A stretch of 64,000 bases of DNA. Origin: Syntrophus gentianae. Lineage in GTDB: Bacteria > Desulfobacterota > Syntrophia > Syntrophales > Syntrophaceae. The stretch is from the NCBI RefSeq assembly GCF_900109885.1, contig NZ_FOBS01000005.1:62001-126000 (forward strand), read 5' to 3'. A program made the position numbers and the translations under genes. Under the pieces are notes generated by a model. It saw nothing but the letters and a program-made list of their open reading frames with translations, had not been told where the DNA came from and did not search any database. Position 1 is the stretch's first letter. Every line of letters begins with the position of its first letter. Below are positions 27,951 through 35,980 of the stretch, piece after piece.

Positions 27951-28007
27951 AAAAGAAAAAACCACCTCGGCTTCCTGACCATGTCAAGAGCCATAGGTGG
28001 TTTCTTT
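27951..28007 (-). terminator. Hairpin downstream of fhs / upstream of cspA
   Basis: AAACCACCT...AGGTGGTTT with an inner GGCT/AGCC pair forms a long stem. On the minus strand it is followed by TTTTTTCTTTT, as in an intrinsic terminator for the fhs transcript 170 bp upstream. Because it also lies before cspA and contains TTGACA, a role in the cspA promoter or leader is possible. Confidence 0.6.
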
Positions 28008-28171
28008 TCAAATCTGCGACAATACGTTCTTATTCAACTCCGGCCTACCCCGCCTGTATGAGTTAAACAAAGACATTCCTGAAAATTTCAATAAAAAAGC
28101 GGGTTAATTGCACCTAGCATTTAATAAAAATATTTTCAAGTATTATTTGATAAAGTTAAAAAGAGAGACTT

Positions 28172-29869
28172 TCAGGTGAGAGGCGTGATTTCACCAGGAT
28201 TGCTTACACCGGTAATGTTTCCCGAGTCGTCGATGTCAATCTGATAGGCGGCAGGGTTCTTCGACAATCCGGGCATACGAAGAATCTCACCGGTAATCGG
28301 GATAAGAAATCCGGCCCCGGATGCGATCTTGATCTCTCGGACAGTGACGATAAAGTCGCGGGGCAATCCCAGGAGGTTGGGGTTGTCAGAGAGCGATTGC
28401 TGTGTTTTGGCAATACATACGGGAAGTTTATCGAAGCCGTATTGGTTGATCAGCTCCAGATTCCGCCGGGCCAGAGGCTGGTAATCGATCGAAACGGCGC
28501 CATAGATCTCGCTGGCCACCGTGAAGATTTTATCTTCAACAGGGGAACTCCAATTGTAGAGCGGACGATAATGCCCGGGTGATCCGGCAAGAATTGCGAC
28601 CGTTTTTTCTGCCAGCTCCAGGCCGCCTTCACCGCCCAGGCGGAAGATGTCGCAGGGAGCGATGTTCATTCCCTGGTCTTCAGCCGCTTGAATAACAGCC
28701 GAAATTTCTTCATCCGAATCTGAAGAAAAGCGGTTCAGAGCAATAATGCAGGGGACGTGAAACTTGTCGATATTCTGGTAATGCTTCCTGAGATTCGCCA
28801 TGCCGAGAACCGCCGCCCGGGGGTTGGATCGGTCGAGGTCCTCTCTGGCGACGCCTGCATGGTATTTCAGGGCCCGAACCGTTGCCACAAGCACGACGAT
28901 TTGCGGATTCAATCCTCCGTAAGGGGCAACAATGTCAAAATACTTTTCCGCTCCCAGGTCGAATCCGAAACCCGCCTCGGTGACAACATAATCGGCAAGG
29001 CGGAGCGCCAGATCGGTGCTGATGATGCTGTTCGTCCCCTGGGCTATGTTGGCAAAAGGTCCGCCATGAACGATGGCCGGAACATTCTCCGTGGTCTGAA
29101 CCAGATTCGGGAGAAGGGCGTATTTCAGCAGGGCCGTGACGGCGCCTTCAACTTTCAGATCAGCGGTCATTACCGGCCGGTTATCATGGGTAAATCCAAC
29201 CAGTATCTTCCGGATTTTTTCTTTCAATTCCGTATAGGACCGTGAAAGACACAGGATCGCCATGATCTCGCTGGAGGGGACGATATCGAATCCCGTCTCC
29301 CGGGGAACGCCGTTGATGGAGCCGCCGAGGCCGATGACGATGTCCCGGAGAAAGCGGTCATTCATGTCGAGAACACGGCGCCAGGTGATTTTGCGCGGAT
29401 CAAGATTCAGGGGATTGTCATGAAAAACCGAATTGTCCACCAGAGAAGACAGGAGATTGTGGGCGCTCTCCACCGCATGAAAATCATTGGTGAAATGAAG
29501 GTTGATATCATCCACGGGATGAATCCGGGAGAGTCCTCCTCCCGTTGCACCGCCCTTCATTCCGAAAACGGGCCCAAGAGAGGGCTCACGAAGCGCGGCA
29601 ATGGTGGACTTCCCCAGTTTGGCGAGGGCCTGGGCGAGCCCGATGGAAACAGTTGTCTTTCCTTCGCCGGCCGGCGTGGGAGTCATGGCGGAAACGAGAA
29701 TCAGGGCGGCATCAGAGCGCCTTGAAAAACGGGAGATGGCTTCCAGCCTGATCTTGGCCTTATATCGGCCATAGGTTTCCAGATCTTCTTCCCCAAGACC
29801 AATAGACGCCGCAATGTCCGCAATGGGTTTTTGTACCGGCGACTCTTGTTGAATCTTCTGATAGGCCAT
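28172..29869 (-). CDS. fhs: Formate-tetrahydrofolate ligase
   Basis: ATP-dependent formation of 10-formyl-tetrahydrofolate from formate, the entry of formate into one-carbon metabolism and the Wood-Ljungdahl methyl branch. 565 residues. The P-loop TPTPAGEGKTT, EPSLGPVFGMKGGATGGG and FHAVESAHNLLSS are family signatures. It starts four bases after the stop of a double-ACT protein. In anaerobes it can also run backwards to make ATP from formyl-THF. Start: ATG. Confidence 0.95.
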   Translation of the reverse strand: MAYQKIQQESPVQKPIADIAASIGLGEEDLETYGRYKAKIRLEAISRFSRRSDAALILVSAMTPTPAGEGKTTVSIGLAQALAKLGKSTIAALREPSLGPVFGMKGGATGGGLSRIHPVDDINLHFTNDFHAVESAHNLLSSLVDNSVFHDNPLNLDPRKITWRRVLDMNDRFLRDIVIGLGGSINGVPRETGFDIVPSSEIMAILCLSRSYTELKEKIRKILVGFTHDNRPVMTADLKVEGAVTALLKYALLPNLVQTTENVPAIVHGGPFANIAQGTNSIISTDLALRLADYVVTEAGFGFDLGAEKYFDIVAPYGGLNPQIVVLVATVRALKYHAGVAREDLDRSNPRAAVLGMANLRKHYQNIDKFHVPCIIALNRFSSDSDEEISAVIQAAEDQGMNIAPCDIFRLGGEGGLELAEKTVAILAGSPGHYRPLYNWSSPVEDKIFTVASEIYGAVSIDYQPLARRNLELINQYGFDKLPVCIAKTQQSLSDNPNLLGLPRDFIVTVREIKIASGAGFLIPITGEILRMPGLSKNPAAYQIDIDDSGNITGVSNPGEITPLT

Positions 29870-29873
29870 AATA

Positions 29874-30413
29874 CTACCTGCAAATCACCGCTTCAAAACG
29901 GATGTCGATGTTGGATTCATCTCCGATGCGGTTGAGATCGTTTTTCAAATCCAGAATTTTCACAGCCGGCGACAGGGAGAAATAGCAGACCATTTGAAAG
30001 ACATTGGCGCCGGTCACAGGATTATTATCCACATTGGTTGCGATATCGTCGATATTGATCCCTCGGCCATGGAGAATCTTGCAGATCTGATGAAGGATAC
30101 CCGGACGATCGATCGAGGTGGCGATGAGCTTGTAGGGAATGGACGGAGCAACATCCCGATGGAGCGGCGCCTTGGTCTTCCAGACATGGATGTCCAGATC
30201 CGTCTTTTCTCGAAGTCTGTCAAGATCCTTGATCAGTCTTTCGATATCGTCGGTGCTCCCTGAGGTAAGGATGATCATGCCGAACTCCCCCCCCAGGACA
30301 CAGCCACGGGATCGTTCGATGTTGATGCCCCGCGCCGTGAAAAATTCCGCGATCTGCCTTGCCAGGCCCGAACGATCCGGCCCCATGAATGAAAAAACAA
30401 CGTAGGATCTCAT
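29874..30413 (-). CDS. Tandem ACT-domain regulatory protein (GcvR-like)
   Basis: 179 residues with two ACT domains, about residues 1-80 (YVVFSFMGPDRSGLARQIAEF) and 93-175 (LIATSIDRPGILHQICKIL). This is the layout of GcvR-like proteins that sense amino acids such as glycine. The tight coupling to fhs (four-base gap) suggests an amino-acid or one-carbon sensor for folate metabolism; that link is inference. There is no DNA-binding domain. Start: ATG with GGAGTTGACC upstream. Confidence 0.85.
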   Translation of the reverse strand: MRSYVVFSFMGPDRSGLARQIAEFFTARGINIERSRGCVLGGEFGMIILTSGSTDDIERLIKDLDRLREKTDLDIHVWKTKAPLHRDVAPSIPYKLIATSIDRPGILHQICKILHGRGINIDDIATNVDNNPVTGANVFQMVCYFSLSPAVKILDLKNDLNRIGDESNIDIRFEAVICR

Positions 30414-30583
30414 TGGTCAACTCCGCAGGTTTCCTCTGTTTGAACGCCTCAAACGGCCATGTCCTGGCCGTATCCTTTTCTACAGGAAAGATTTCATCTA
30501 TTTTCTTAGCCGCCCTGGATAGCCCTGTCAAGAAAAAGTGAAAAATATCAGATTTATTTCATGGATACGTTCGATTCTATCCG

Positions 30584-30621
30584 AAAAAAAAGGCAGGGCC
30601 ATTGCTAACCCTGCCTTTTTC
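30584..30621. terminator. Bidirectional Rho-independent terminator
   Basis: AAAAAGGCAGGG (30587-30598) and CCCTGCCTTTTT (30609-30620) form a 12-bp stem. On the minus strand it is followed by eight T and ends the GntR gene, whose stop is 28 bp away. Confidence 0.88.
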
Positions 30622-30648
30622 GGAAGACGTTAATCTATCGATATTTCT

Positions 30649-31350
30649 TTAAAACTCCGATCTTTCCTGCTCTTCAAGGATCTTCTTGATACTGGTCATC
30701 ACCTGTATTTTCACGTTGGTCAGATGATTTTTGAGCACGGATTGCGCCCTTTCCAGGCTGCGTAACGCAACGGCATCATAAATCTCCTGATGGGCCTGAT
30801 CCGTGGACGACAATGATGAAATGGGGAAGTAGTTTCCTCCGTATTTTAAAAACAGCATATCAAAGACGTTCTGAAGGATGCGGACCTGGGTGGTTTTACC
30901 GGAAAGATACGCGAGGGTCATATGGAATTCCCTGTTTTTGAACAGCCTTTCTTTCAGGTAGGATTCCCTTTCCGCGGCAAGATGGGCCTCAAGCGCTTCT
31001 TTAAGTTCGGAAAGACCGTTTTTATCGATCTTCTCTATCGCAGCAGGAACCAGGGAAGGTTCAATCAATTCCCGAATCTCGTAGAGTTCTTCTATCTCTT
31101 TAAGGCTGAAAGGCGCCATGGAATAACCGCGGTGCGGTTCATGTTCAACAAAGCCTTGCAATTCCAGCCACTTCAAGGCTTGAATAACAGGTGTGGGGCT
31201 TAGTTTAAGCTTTTCTGCAAGGTCCCTGTAGAGAATCCGCTGTCCCGGAACGAGTTCCTTGGTGTAAAGCATATGCCTGATGCCCTGATAAGCAATCTGG
31301 GCACTGTCTTCTGCTTGTTTTTTGGGTGTTTGTTTCTTGTCTTTCATCAT
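30649..31350 (-). CDS. GntR-family transcriptional regulator (FadR/FCD type)
   Basis: A DNA-binding regulator of 233 residues. The N-terminal winged helix (about 17-80: QIAYQGIRHMLYTKELVPGQRILYRDLAEKL... ALKWLELQGFVEHEPHRGYS) is followed by an all-helical FCD ligand domain with the metal-type residues D/N-x-x-FH (KNREFHMTL) and a late histidine (DQAHQEIYDAV). It is divergent from a SucCD-like pair across 195 bp, so it probably controls that pair in response to an organic acid or acyl-CoA. The start is one of two adjacent ATG codons. Confidence 0.88.
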   Translation of the reverse strand: MMKDKKQTPKKQAEDSAQIAYQGIRHMLYTKELVPGQRILYRDLAEKLKLSPTPVIQALKWLELQGFVEHEPHRGYSMAPFSLKEIEELYEIRELIEPSLVPAAIEKIDKNGLSELKEALEAHLAAERESYLKERLFKNREFHMTLAYLSGKTTQVRILQNVFDMLFLKYGGNYFPISSLSSTDQAHQEIYDAVALRSLERAQSVLKNHLTNVKIQVMTSIKKILEEQERSEF

Positions 31351-31392
31351 GGGGCTTATTTAGCTTAATCAAATCAATTATGCAATCAAATT

Positions 31393-31420
31393 TTTATTTT
31401 TATTTAACCTTAAAAATAAA
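31393..31420. promoter_or_regulatory. AT-rich palindrome, possible GntR operator
   Basis: TTTATTTTTA and TAAAAATAAA are perfect 10-bp arms around an 8-bp spacer, midway between the divergent GntR and SucCD-like genes. Several AATCAAAT/TGATTAAA repeats flank it (31366-31440). GntR-family dimers bind such AT-rich symmetric sites, but the specific site is not established. Confidence 0.4.
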
Positions 31421-31454
31421 TCAATAAATGTGATTAAATATGCAGTTATTTCCA

Positions 31455-31483
31455 TTGACATATCAACGCATCAATTTTATGTT
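31455..31483 (+). promoter_or_regulatory. Sigma-70-type promoter of SucCD-like operon
   Basis: TTGACA at 31455-31460 and TATGTT at 31478-31483 are separated by exactly 17 bp. The predicted start of transcription, about 31490, gives a leader of roughly 55 bases before ATG 31546. Confidence 0.65.
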
Positions 31484-31545
31484 GGCGCACCGTGGATGAA
31501 GCATCCCTTCCTCCTCGACTATTTATTTAAAGGATGTTAACGGTT

Positions 31546-32685
31546 ATGAGACTTCATGAATACGAGGCTTTGGATATTTTTGAGCAGAACGGCATCCCCG
31601 TTCCCCGCCGCGGCGTCGCTTCCACCATGCACGAAGCTCTTCATGTGGCGGGCGAGATAGGATACCCCGTCATCCTGAAGGCACAGGTCCTTGTCGGAGG
31701 CCGCGGTCTCGCAGGCGGCATCAAGACGGCCAGCTCGCCGGATGAATTAAAGGAGGTCGCCGACACCATCCTGGCTTCTGATGTCAAGGGACTGCCTGTT
31801 CTCAAGCTTCTCGTCTGCGAGAAGGTTGAGATCGCAAGGGAACTTTATGTGGGGATTACAATAGACGGATACTCCGGTAAACCGGTTATTGTGGTGAGCA
31901 CTGAAGGCGGCATGCTGATCGAAGAGACGGCAAGGACCTCGCCAGATAAGATTGCCTCTTTCCATGTCGATTCATCCCTGGAATTTTACCCCTATCAGGC
32001 CCGCACCCTGCTGTCGAGAATCGGGGTCAGCCAGCAGCTCCTAACCTCCTGGACGGATGTCATCGGCCAGTTGTACAATGTCGTGATGCGCTACGAGTCC
32101 CTGATTTGTGAAATCAATCCCCTTGTCGTCCTGCCGAACGGCGGATTGATCGCTGTCGATGCTGTGCTGGAGGTAGACGATTCGGCCTTGTCCAGGATTC
32201 GCTTCCCCCTGCCCGACCGTGTCGAACGGATAGAAAATCCCCTTGAGCGCAGGGGCAGAGAAATAGGGGTCACCTATGTAGACCTCGACGGGGATATCGG
32301 GATTATTTCCTCGGGAGCCGGACTGGGAATGGCCTCTATGGACATCATCGGCGAAAAGATGAAGCCTGCCAACTTTCTTGAAACAGGCGGCGGTATCACC
32401 GCCGATCTTCTCTATCGCTGCATGGAGCTCATCATGATGAAACCAGGGCTCCGGGCCATATTCATCAACGTGTACGGAGGCATCAACCCCATCCACGAAG
32501 GCGCCAAAGGCGTCGTGCGTTACATACAGGAACATAACGTGAAGATACCCATTGTCGCCAAGGCTCTCGGAAACCGCCAGGAGGAAACATGGGAGATATT
32601 CCGCTCCGCCGGCGTCCATGTGGTTACGGAAGCGGCAACTGAAAAAGCGATCGATCGGTTATTTGAACTGGTAGGAAGAGGTTAG
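31546..32685 (+). CDS. Succinyl-CoA synthetase beta-like, ADP-forming acyl-CoA ligase
   Basis: 379 residues. An ATP-grasp domain (N-terminal MRLHEYEALDIFEQNGIPVP; KAQVLVGGRGLAGGIK) and a C-terminal CoA-ligase flavodoxin-like domain (ETGGGITADLLYRCMELIM; INVYGGINPIHEGAKGVV) match SucC. With the next gene it would form an acid + CoA + ATP ligase usable for substrate-level ATP synthesis. The substrate could be succinate, malate or another acid. ATG at 31546 is preferred over ATG 31534 because AAAGGA is correctly placed only for the former and the family begins with this residue. Confidence 0.88.
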   Translation: MRLHEYEALDIFEQNGIPVPRRGVASTMHEALHVAGEIGYPVILKAQVLVGGRGLAGGIKTASSPDELKEVADTILASDVKGLPVLKLLVCEKVEIARELYVGITIDGYSGKPVIVVSTEGGMLIEETARTSPDKIASFHVDSSLEFYPYQARTLLSRIGVSQQLLTSWTDVIGQLYNVVMRYESLICEINPLVVLPNGGLIAVDAVLEVDDSALSRIRFPLPDRVERIENPLERRGREIGVTYVDLDGDIGIISSGAGLGMASMDIIGEKMKPANFLETGGGITADLLYRCMELIMMKPGLRAIFINVYGGINPIHEGAKGVVRYIQEHNVKIPIVAKALGNRQEETWEIFRSAGVHVVTEAATEKAIDRLFELVGRG

Positions 32686-32687
32686 CA

Positions 32688-33560
32688 ATGAGCATACTGA
32701 TAAACGATTCAACACGTGTTCTTGTGCAGGGCATTACGGGACGCATCGGAAAAGCGCAGGCACACTGGATGCTGGAATACGACACGAAGGTTGTCGGCGG
32801 CGTCACGCCTGGCAAAGGTGGGACTACGGTCGAGGGGCTCCCCGTCTTTAACAGCGTACAGGAGGCCGTGAAGGAAACAGGGGCCAATGCCTCGGTATTC
32901 TTCGTCCCTGCCGCCTTTGTCCTCGATGCCTTCATGGAAACCATCGATGCCGGAGTCAAGCTGATTGTCATCGTTCCGGAGCACATCCCTGTCCGGGATG
33001 TGATGAAGATGCGCAGCTATGCCCTTGAGAAGGGCGTCTTTGCCCTTGGTCCGACAACCCCGGGAATTCTCGTTCCGGGCAAAGGGAAAATGGGCATCAT
33101 GCCCGCCTCCATGTTTGCCCCAGGTCGGGTCGGCATTATCTCTCGAAGCGGGACGCTTTCCTATGAATTCGCCGGCATCCTTTCAGAAAGCAACGTCGGA
33201 CAAAGCACTGTCGTCGGCATGGGCGCAGACCCCGTCGTACTGAGAAACCTGGCGGATATCCTCGAACTCTTTGAAGAGGATGACGGAACGGACGCCGTGA
33301 TCGTGGTCGGAGAGGTAGGCGGCGAACAGGAAGAGAAGGCCGCCGGATTCATCGCAAGAAGAATGACCAAACCCGTTGCGACCTACATCGCAGGCCGGCA
33401 GTCGCCGCAGGGAAAGAGAATGGGTCATGCAGGCGCCATCGTCCGCGGGGCTTCGGGAACCGTTGCAGGCAAACAGTCGGCATTGAAGGATGCAGGCGTC
33501 ACCGTCCTTGAAAGCCCGATAGACGTTGTCGCCTGGGCTGCACACCACAAGTTGAGTTAG
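32688..33560 (+). CDS. Succinyl-CoA synthetase alpha-like subunit
   Basis: 290 residues, the size of SucD. The N-terminal CoA-binding Rossmann domain (VLVQGITGRIGKAQAHWMLEYDTKVVGGVTPGKGG), GIISRSGTLSYE, and the phosphorylated histidine in KRMGHAGAIVRG are intact. It starts two bases after the beta-subunit stop, so the two are co-translated. Control is probably by the divergent GntR regulator. A perfect 18-bp-stem hairpin lies 85 bp after its stop. Confidence 0.9.
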   Translation: MSILINDSTRVLVQGITGRIGKAQAHWMLEYDTKVVGGVTPGKGGTTVEGLPVFNSVQEAVKETGANASVFFVPAAFVLDAFMETIDAGVKLIVIVPEHIPVRDVMKMRSYALEKGVFALGPTTPGILVPGKGKMGIMPASMFAPGRVGIISRSGTLSYEFAGILSESNVGQSTVVGMGADPVVLRNLADILELFEEDDGTDAVIVVGEVGGEQEEKAAGFIARRMTKPVATYIAGRQSPQGKRMGHAGAIVRGASGTVAGKQSALKDAGVTVLESPIDVVAWAAHHKLS

Positions 33561-33644
33561 TGATCCACCATAAAGGTTAACGAAAAACGATTTGCCCGTG
33601 ACGACGGATCCGATGCTCCAGGCTCGAATTCAATCAGGCACATT

Positions 33645-33696
33645 CATAAAGGAAGAGGGTTTACAGACAGAAAGCTGCAAACCCTCTTCCTTTATG
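33645..33696 (+). terminator. Long perfect hairpin after SucCD-like operon
   Basis: CATAAAGGAAGAGGGTTT and AAACCCTCTTCCTTTATG are perfect 18-bp arms with a 16-nt loop. There is no strong T-run (ATTTCCCTTTT follows), but position and stability fit a terminator or mRNA-protecting stem separating the CoA ligase genes from the porin gene. Confidence 0.65.
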
Positions 33697-33750
33697 ATTT
33701 CCCTTTTGAAATCCCTGTCATCCGCCGCTTTTTTCAGCGGAGACAGAATT

Positions 33751-33788
33751 GTGGCAAGGAATTTACATTATAGTGGCATAGGAATTGA
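33751..33788 (+). promoter_or_regulatory. 22-bp-spaced direct repeats upstream of the FadL-like gene
   Basis: GTGGCAAGGAATT (33751) and GTGGCATAGGAATT (33773) repeat exactly two helical turns apart, 50-75 bp before the porin ATG. Each also resembles a sigma-54 promoter (TGGCA ... TT), but both lack the conserved GC at -12, so they fit protein-binding direct repeats better. Confidence 0.4.
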
Positions 33789-33825
33789 TAGTTTATTGAA
33801 AATTCTCTTGGAACGGAAGCTGACA

Positions 33826-35055
33826 ATGAACAAACAAAAATTATCCCCACGTACTTTTCTGTGCCTCATGACTGTTTTTTTAATCTGTCTGCCATCCTTA
33901 TCGTTTGGATCCGGCTTTGGCATCTTTACACAGGGGGCATCCTCTCTCGGGCAGGGGGCTGCCGTTGTTGCCCATAATGATTCGCCAGACGCGATATTCT
34001 ATAATCCGGCGCTCATAAACGGCCTTCCGGGAACGCAGGTCGAGGTCGGAACCACTCTGATTTTTGCGGATCGGAAGTACAAGAGCGCTTCTTCAACGGG
34101 AAAAGCAGCGGAAACAGAGGATGATGTCTTCTATCCCAGCACCTTCTATCTCACCCATGCATTGAATGAGTCCGTCAGCCTCGGTCTTGGCGTTTTCAAT
34201 CCCTTCGGCCTTGCCACGACATGGCCTGACGATTGGGATGGTAAGTATATCGCCACCAAATCTGAACTCACCACCTTCAACATCAATCCGGTTGTGTCCT
34301 GGCGGGTCATTCCCCAATTTACAGTGGCAGTTGGCTTGGATTTCGTCCTTCTGGATTCAACGCTGGAAAGCAAATTCCCAGCGGGGGGAAGCGATGGTCA
34401 TACAAAATTCGAAGGTGATGGTCACGGTCTCGGGTTTAATTTTGGATTCCTGATGAAGCCAACAGACACCCTCTCCATTGGGATATCCTATCGCAGTAAA
34501 GTAAAGGTTGATGTCAATGGTGATATTTCGCAGAGTGCACCGGCCATTCCATACCACTACCACGCAAGCGGAAGCACCTCGATTACTCTACCTCAACAGG
34601 TTTTCGCCGGTATTGCCTATAAACCAACGGACAAGCTGGTCATGGAAATGGGGATACGCTGGGAAGACTGGTCATCTTTCGACGAACTTAACGTAAAATA
34701 TGACGGTCAGTCGGCCACAACATTGAGAGATTGGCGCAGCACTTTTGCCTTCAATGTTGGTGGGAAATACCGGATTAACGACAGATACGCTGTTTCGGCG
34801 GGTTATCTTTACGGTCAAAATCCGATCCCTGACAGCACCTTTGACCCTTCAATCCCGGATTCCGACGTCCATCTGTTCTGTATTGGGGGCGAAGCCCAGT
34901 TCGGCAATTTTGGTGCGACACTCTCCTATGCCTATCAGCTTCAGGAAGACCGGACCAAAACATCAAATAATTCCGATCGTTTCGGAGAGACTGCCAACGG
35001 CGAATACGATTCCGACATCCACTTACTCGCCCTGAGTCTCCGTTACAAGTTTTGA
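33826..35055 (+). CDS. FadL/OmpP1/TodX-family outer-membrane transporter
   Basis: An outer-membrane beta-barrel channel for hydrophobic substrates such as long-chain fatty acids or aromatics, 409 residues. A signal peptide (MNKQKLSPRTFLCLMTVFLI... LSFG) precedes the hatch-domain pattern GFGIFTQGASSLGQGAAVVAHNDSPDAIFYNPAL. Alternating strands follow, and the protein ends in the aromatic-type barrel terminus SLRYKF. ATG at 33826 is preferred because it gives a proper signal peptide; the frame is open back to 33592 across the hairpin. In a syntroph this could import fatty or aromatic acids. Confidence 0.9.
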   Translation: MNKQKLSPRTFLCLMTVFLICLPSLSFGSGFGIFTQGASSLGQGAAVVAHNDSPDAIFYNPALINGLPGTQVEVGTTLIFADRKYKSASSTGKAAETEDDVFYPSTFYLTHALNESVSLGLGVFNPFGLATTWPDDWDGKYIATKSELTTFNINPVVSWRVIPQFTVAVGLDFVLLDSTLESKFPAGGSDGHTKFEGDGHGLGFNFGFLMKPTDTLSIGISYRSKVKVDVNGDISQSAPAIPYHYHASGSTSITLPQQVFAGIAYKPTDKLVMEMGIRWEDWSSFDELNVKYDGQSATTLRDWRSTFAFNVGGKYRINDRYAVSAGYLYGQNPIPDSTFDPSIPDSDVHLFCIGGEAQFGNFGATLSYAYQLQEDRTKTSNNSDRFGETANGEYDSDIHLLALSLRYKF

Positions 35056-35152
35056 TTTCCCGGGTAAGTTTCTTTAGAGAAAAAGTAACTCATCCTATCG
35101 AACCGTGCAGAAGAGGTTCTTTGATCCTTAATGTATAACAGGAGGTGAAAAT

Positions 35153-35980
35153 TTGAAACAAACTCAGGCTTATCTCATGGAGAGCAATGAAGAAGCCTTT
35201 CGCCTGGAACTGAAAACCGATGTCGAAGCGGTGCGGAAACAGGCCCTCTGGTGCGGGGTAAAGGCCGGTTTACGTGTCCTGGATTTGGGATGCGGCCCCG
35301 GTAAAACCACGGAAATTCTTCATTCCATGGTGTCCCCCGCGGGAAGCGTCGTCGGCGCTGATTATTCCGCCGAACGGATTGCCTACGCTCAAGAGCATCA
35401 CGGCGGAAAGCCCGGGATTGAGTTTGTTCAGTGCGACCTGACCAAGCCCATCGAAGGGCTGGGTTTGTTTGATGTGATCTGGGTTCGATTTGTTCTTGAA
35501 TATTTTCGCAAGGAAAGTCCGGAGATTGTGAAACGGCTGCGAACACTGCTGAAGCCAGGGGGGTATCTGTGTCTCATCGATCTCGATAATAATTGTCTTG
35601 GTCATTATGAAATGCCCGAGCCCATGAACACCCTTTTGCCAAAACTGATGTCCTGTATCGATGAAGAATTCAATTTTGATACCTATGCCGGCCGCAAACT
35701 CTATTCATACCTCTATGATCAGAATTATGAAAATATTCAGGTAGAACTGATGGCCCATCACCTGATCTATGGCGAAGCCCGCCAGTCTGATGTTTTCAAC
35801 TGGTTGAAAAAGCTGGAAATCGGAACGGGGAAAATGCATTCCTTCTTCAAGGAATATCCAGGAGGGGCAGAAACCTTTCTGGAGGACTTCCGGAAGTTCT
35901 TCCTCAATCCACGACGCTTTACCTACACCCCCTTAATACTATGCAAGGGGATGCGACCTTATGACGAGGGCGTTTCCTGA
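35153..35980 (+). CDS. Class I SAM-dependent methyltransferase
   Basis: 275 residues. The SAM-binding motif VLDLGCGPG is at residues 42-50, the acidic post-II residue is in VGADYSAERIAYAQ, and motif II-like FDVIWVRFVLEYF follows, as in Methyltransf_25/UbiE-type enzymes. The substrate is unknown. The start is TTG at 35153 with AGGAGGTGAAAAT immediately upstream; the next ATG, eight codons on, has no such site. The last 22 bp overlap, tail to tail, the end of the sensor kinase gene on the other strand. Confidence 0.85.
   Translation: MKQTQAYLMESNEEAFRLELKTDVEAVRKQALWCGVKAGLRVLDLGCGPGKTTEILHSMVSPAGSVVGADYSAERIAYAQEHHGGKPGIEFVQCDLTKPIEGLGLFDVIWVRFVLEYFRKESPEIVKRLRTLLKPGGYLCLIDLDNNCLGHYEMPEPMNTLLPKLMSCIDEEFNFDTYAGRKLYSYLYDQNYENIQVELMAHHLIYGEARQSDVFNWLKKLEIGTGKMHSFFKEYPGGAETFLEDFRKFFLNPRRFTYTPLILCKGMRPYDEGVS

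Noticed and set aside
33751-33788. Sigma-54 promoter for the FadL-like gene
   Set aside because: Two TGGCA motifs have the right spacing to TT but both lack the near-invariant GC at -12; kept only as direct repeats.
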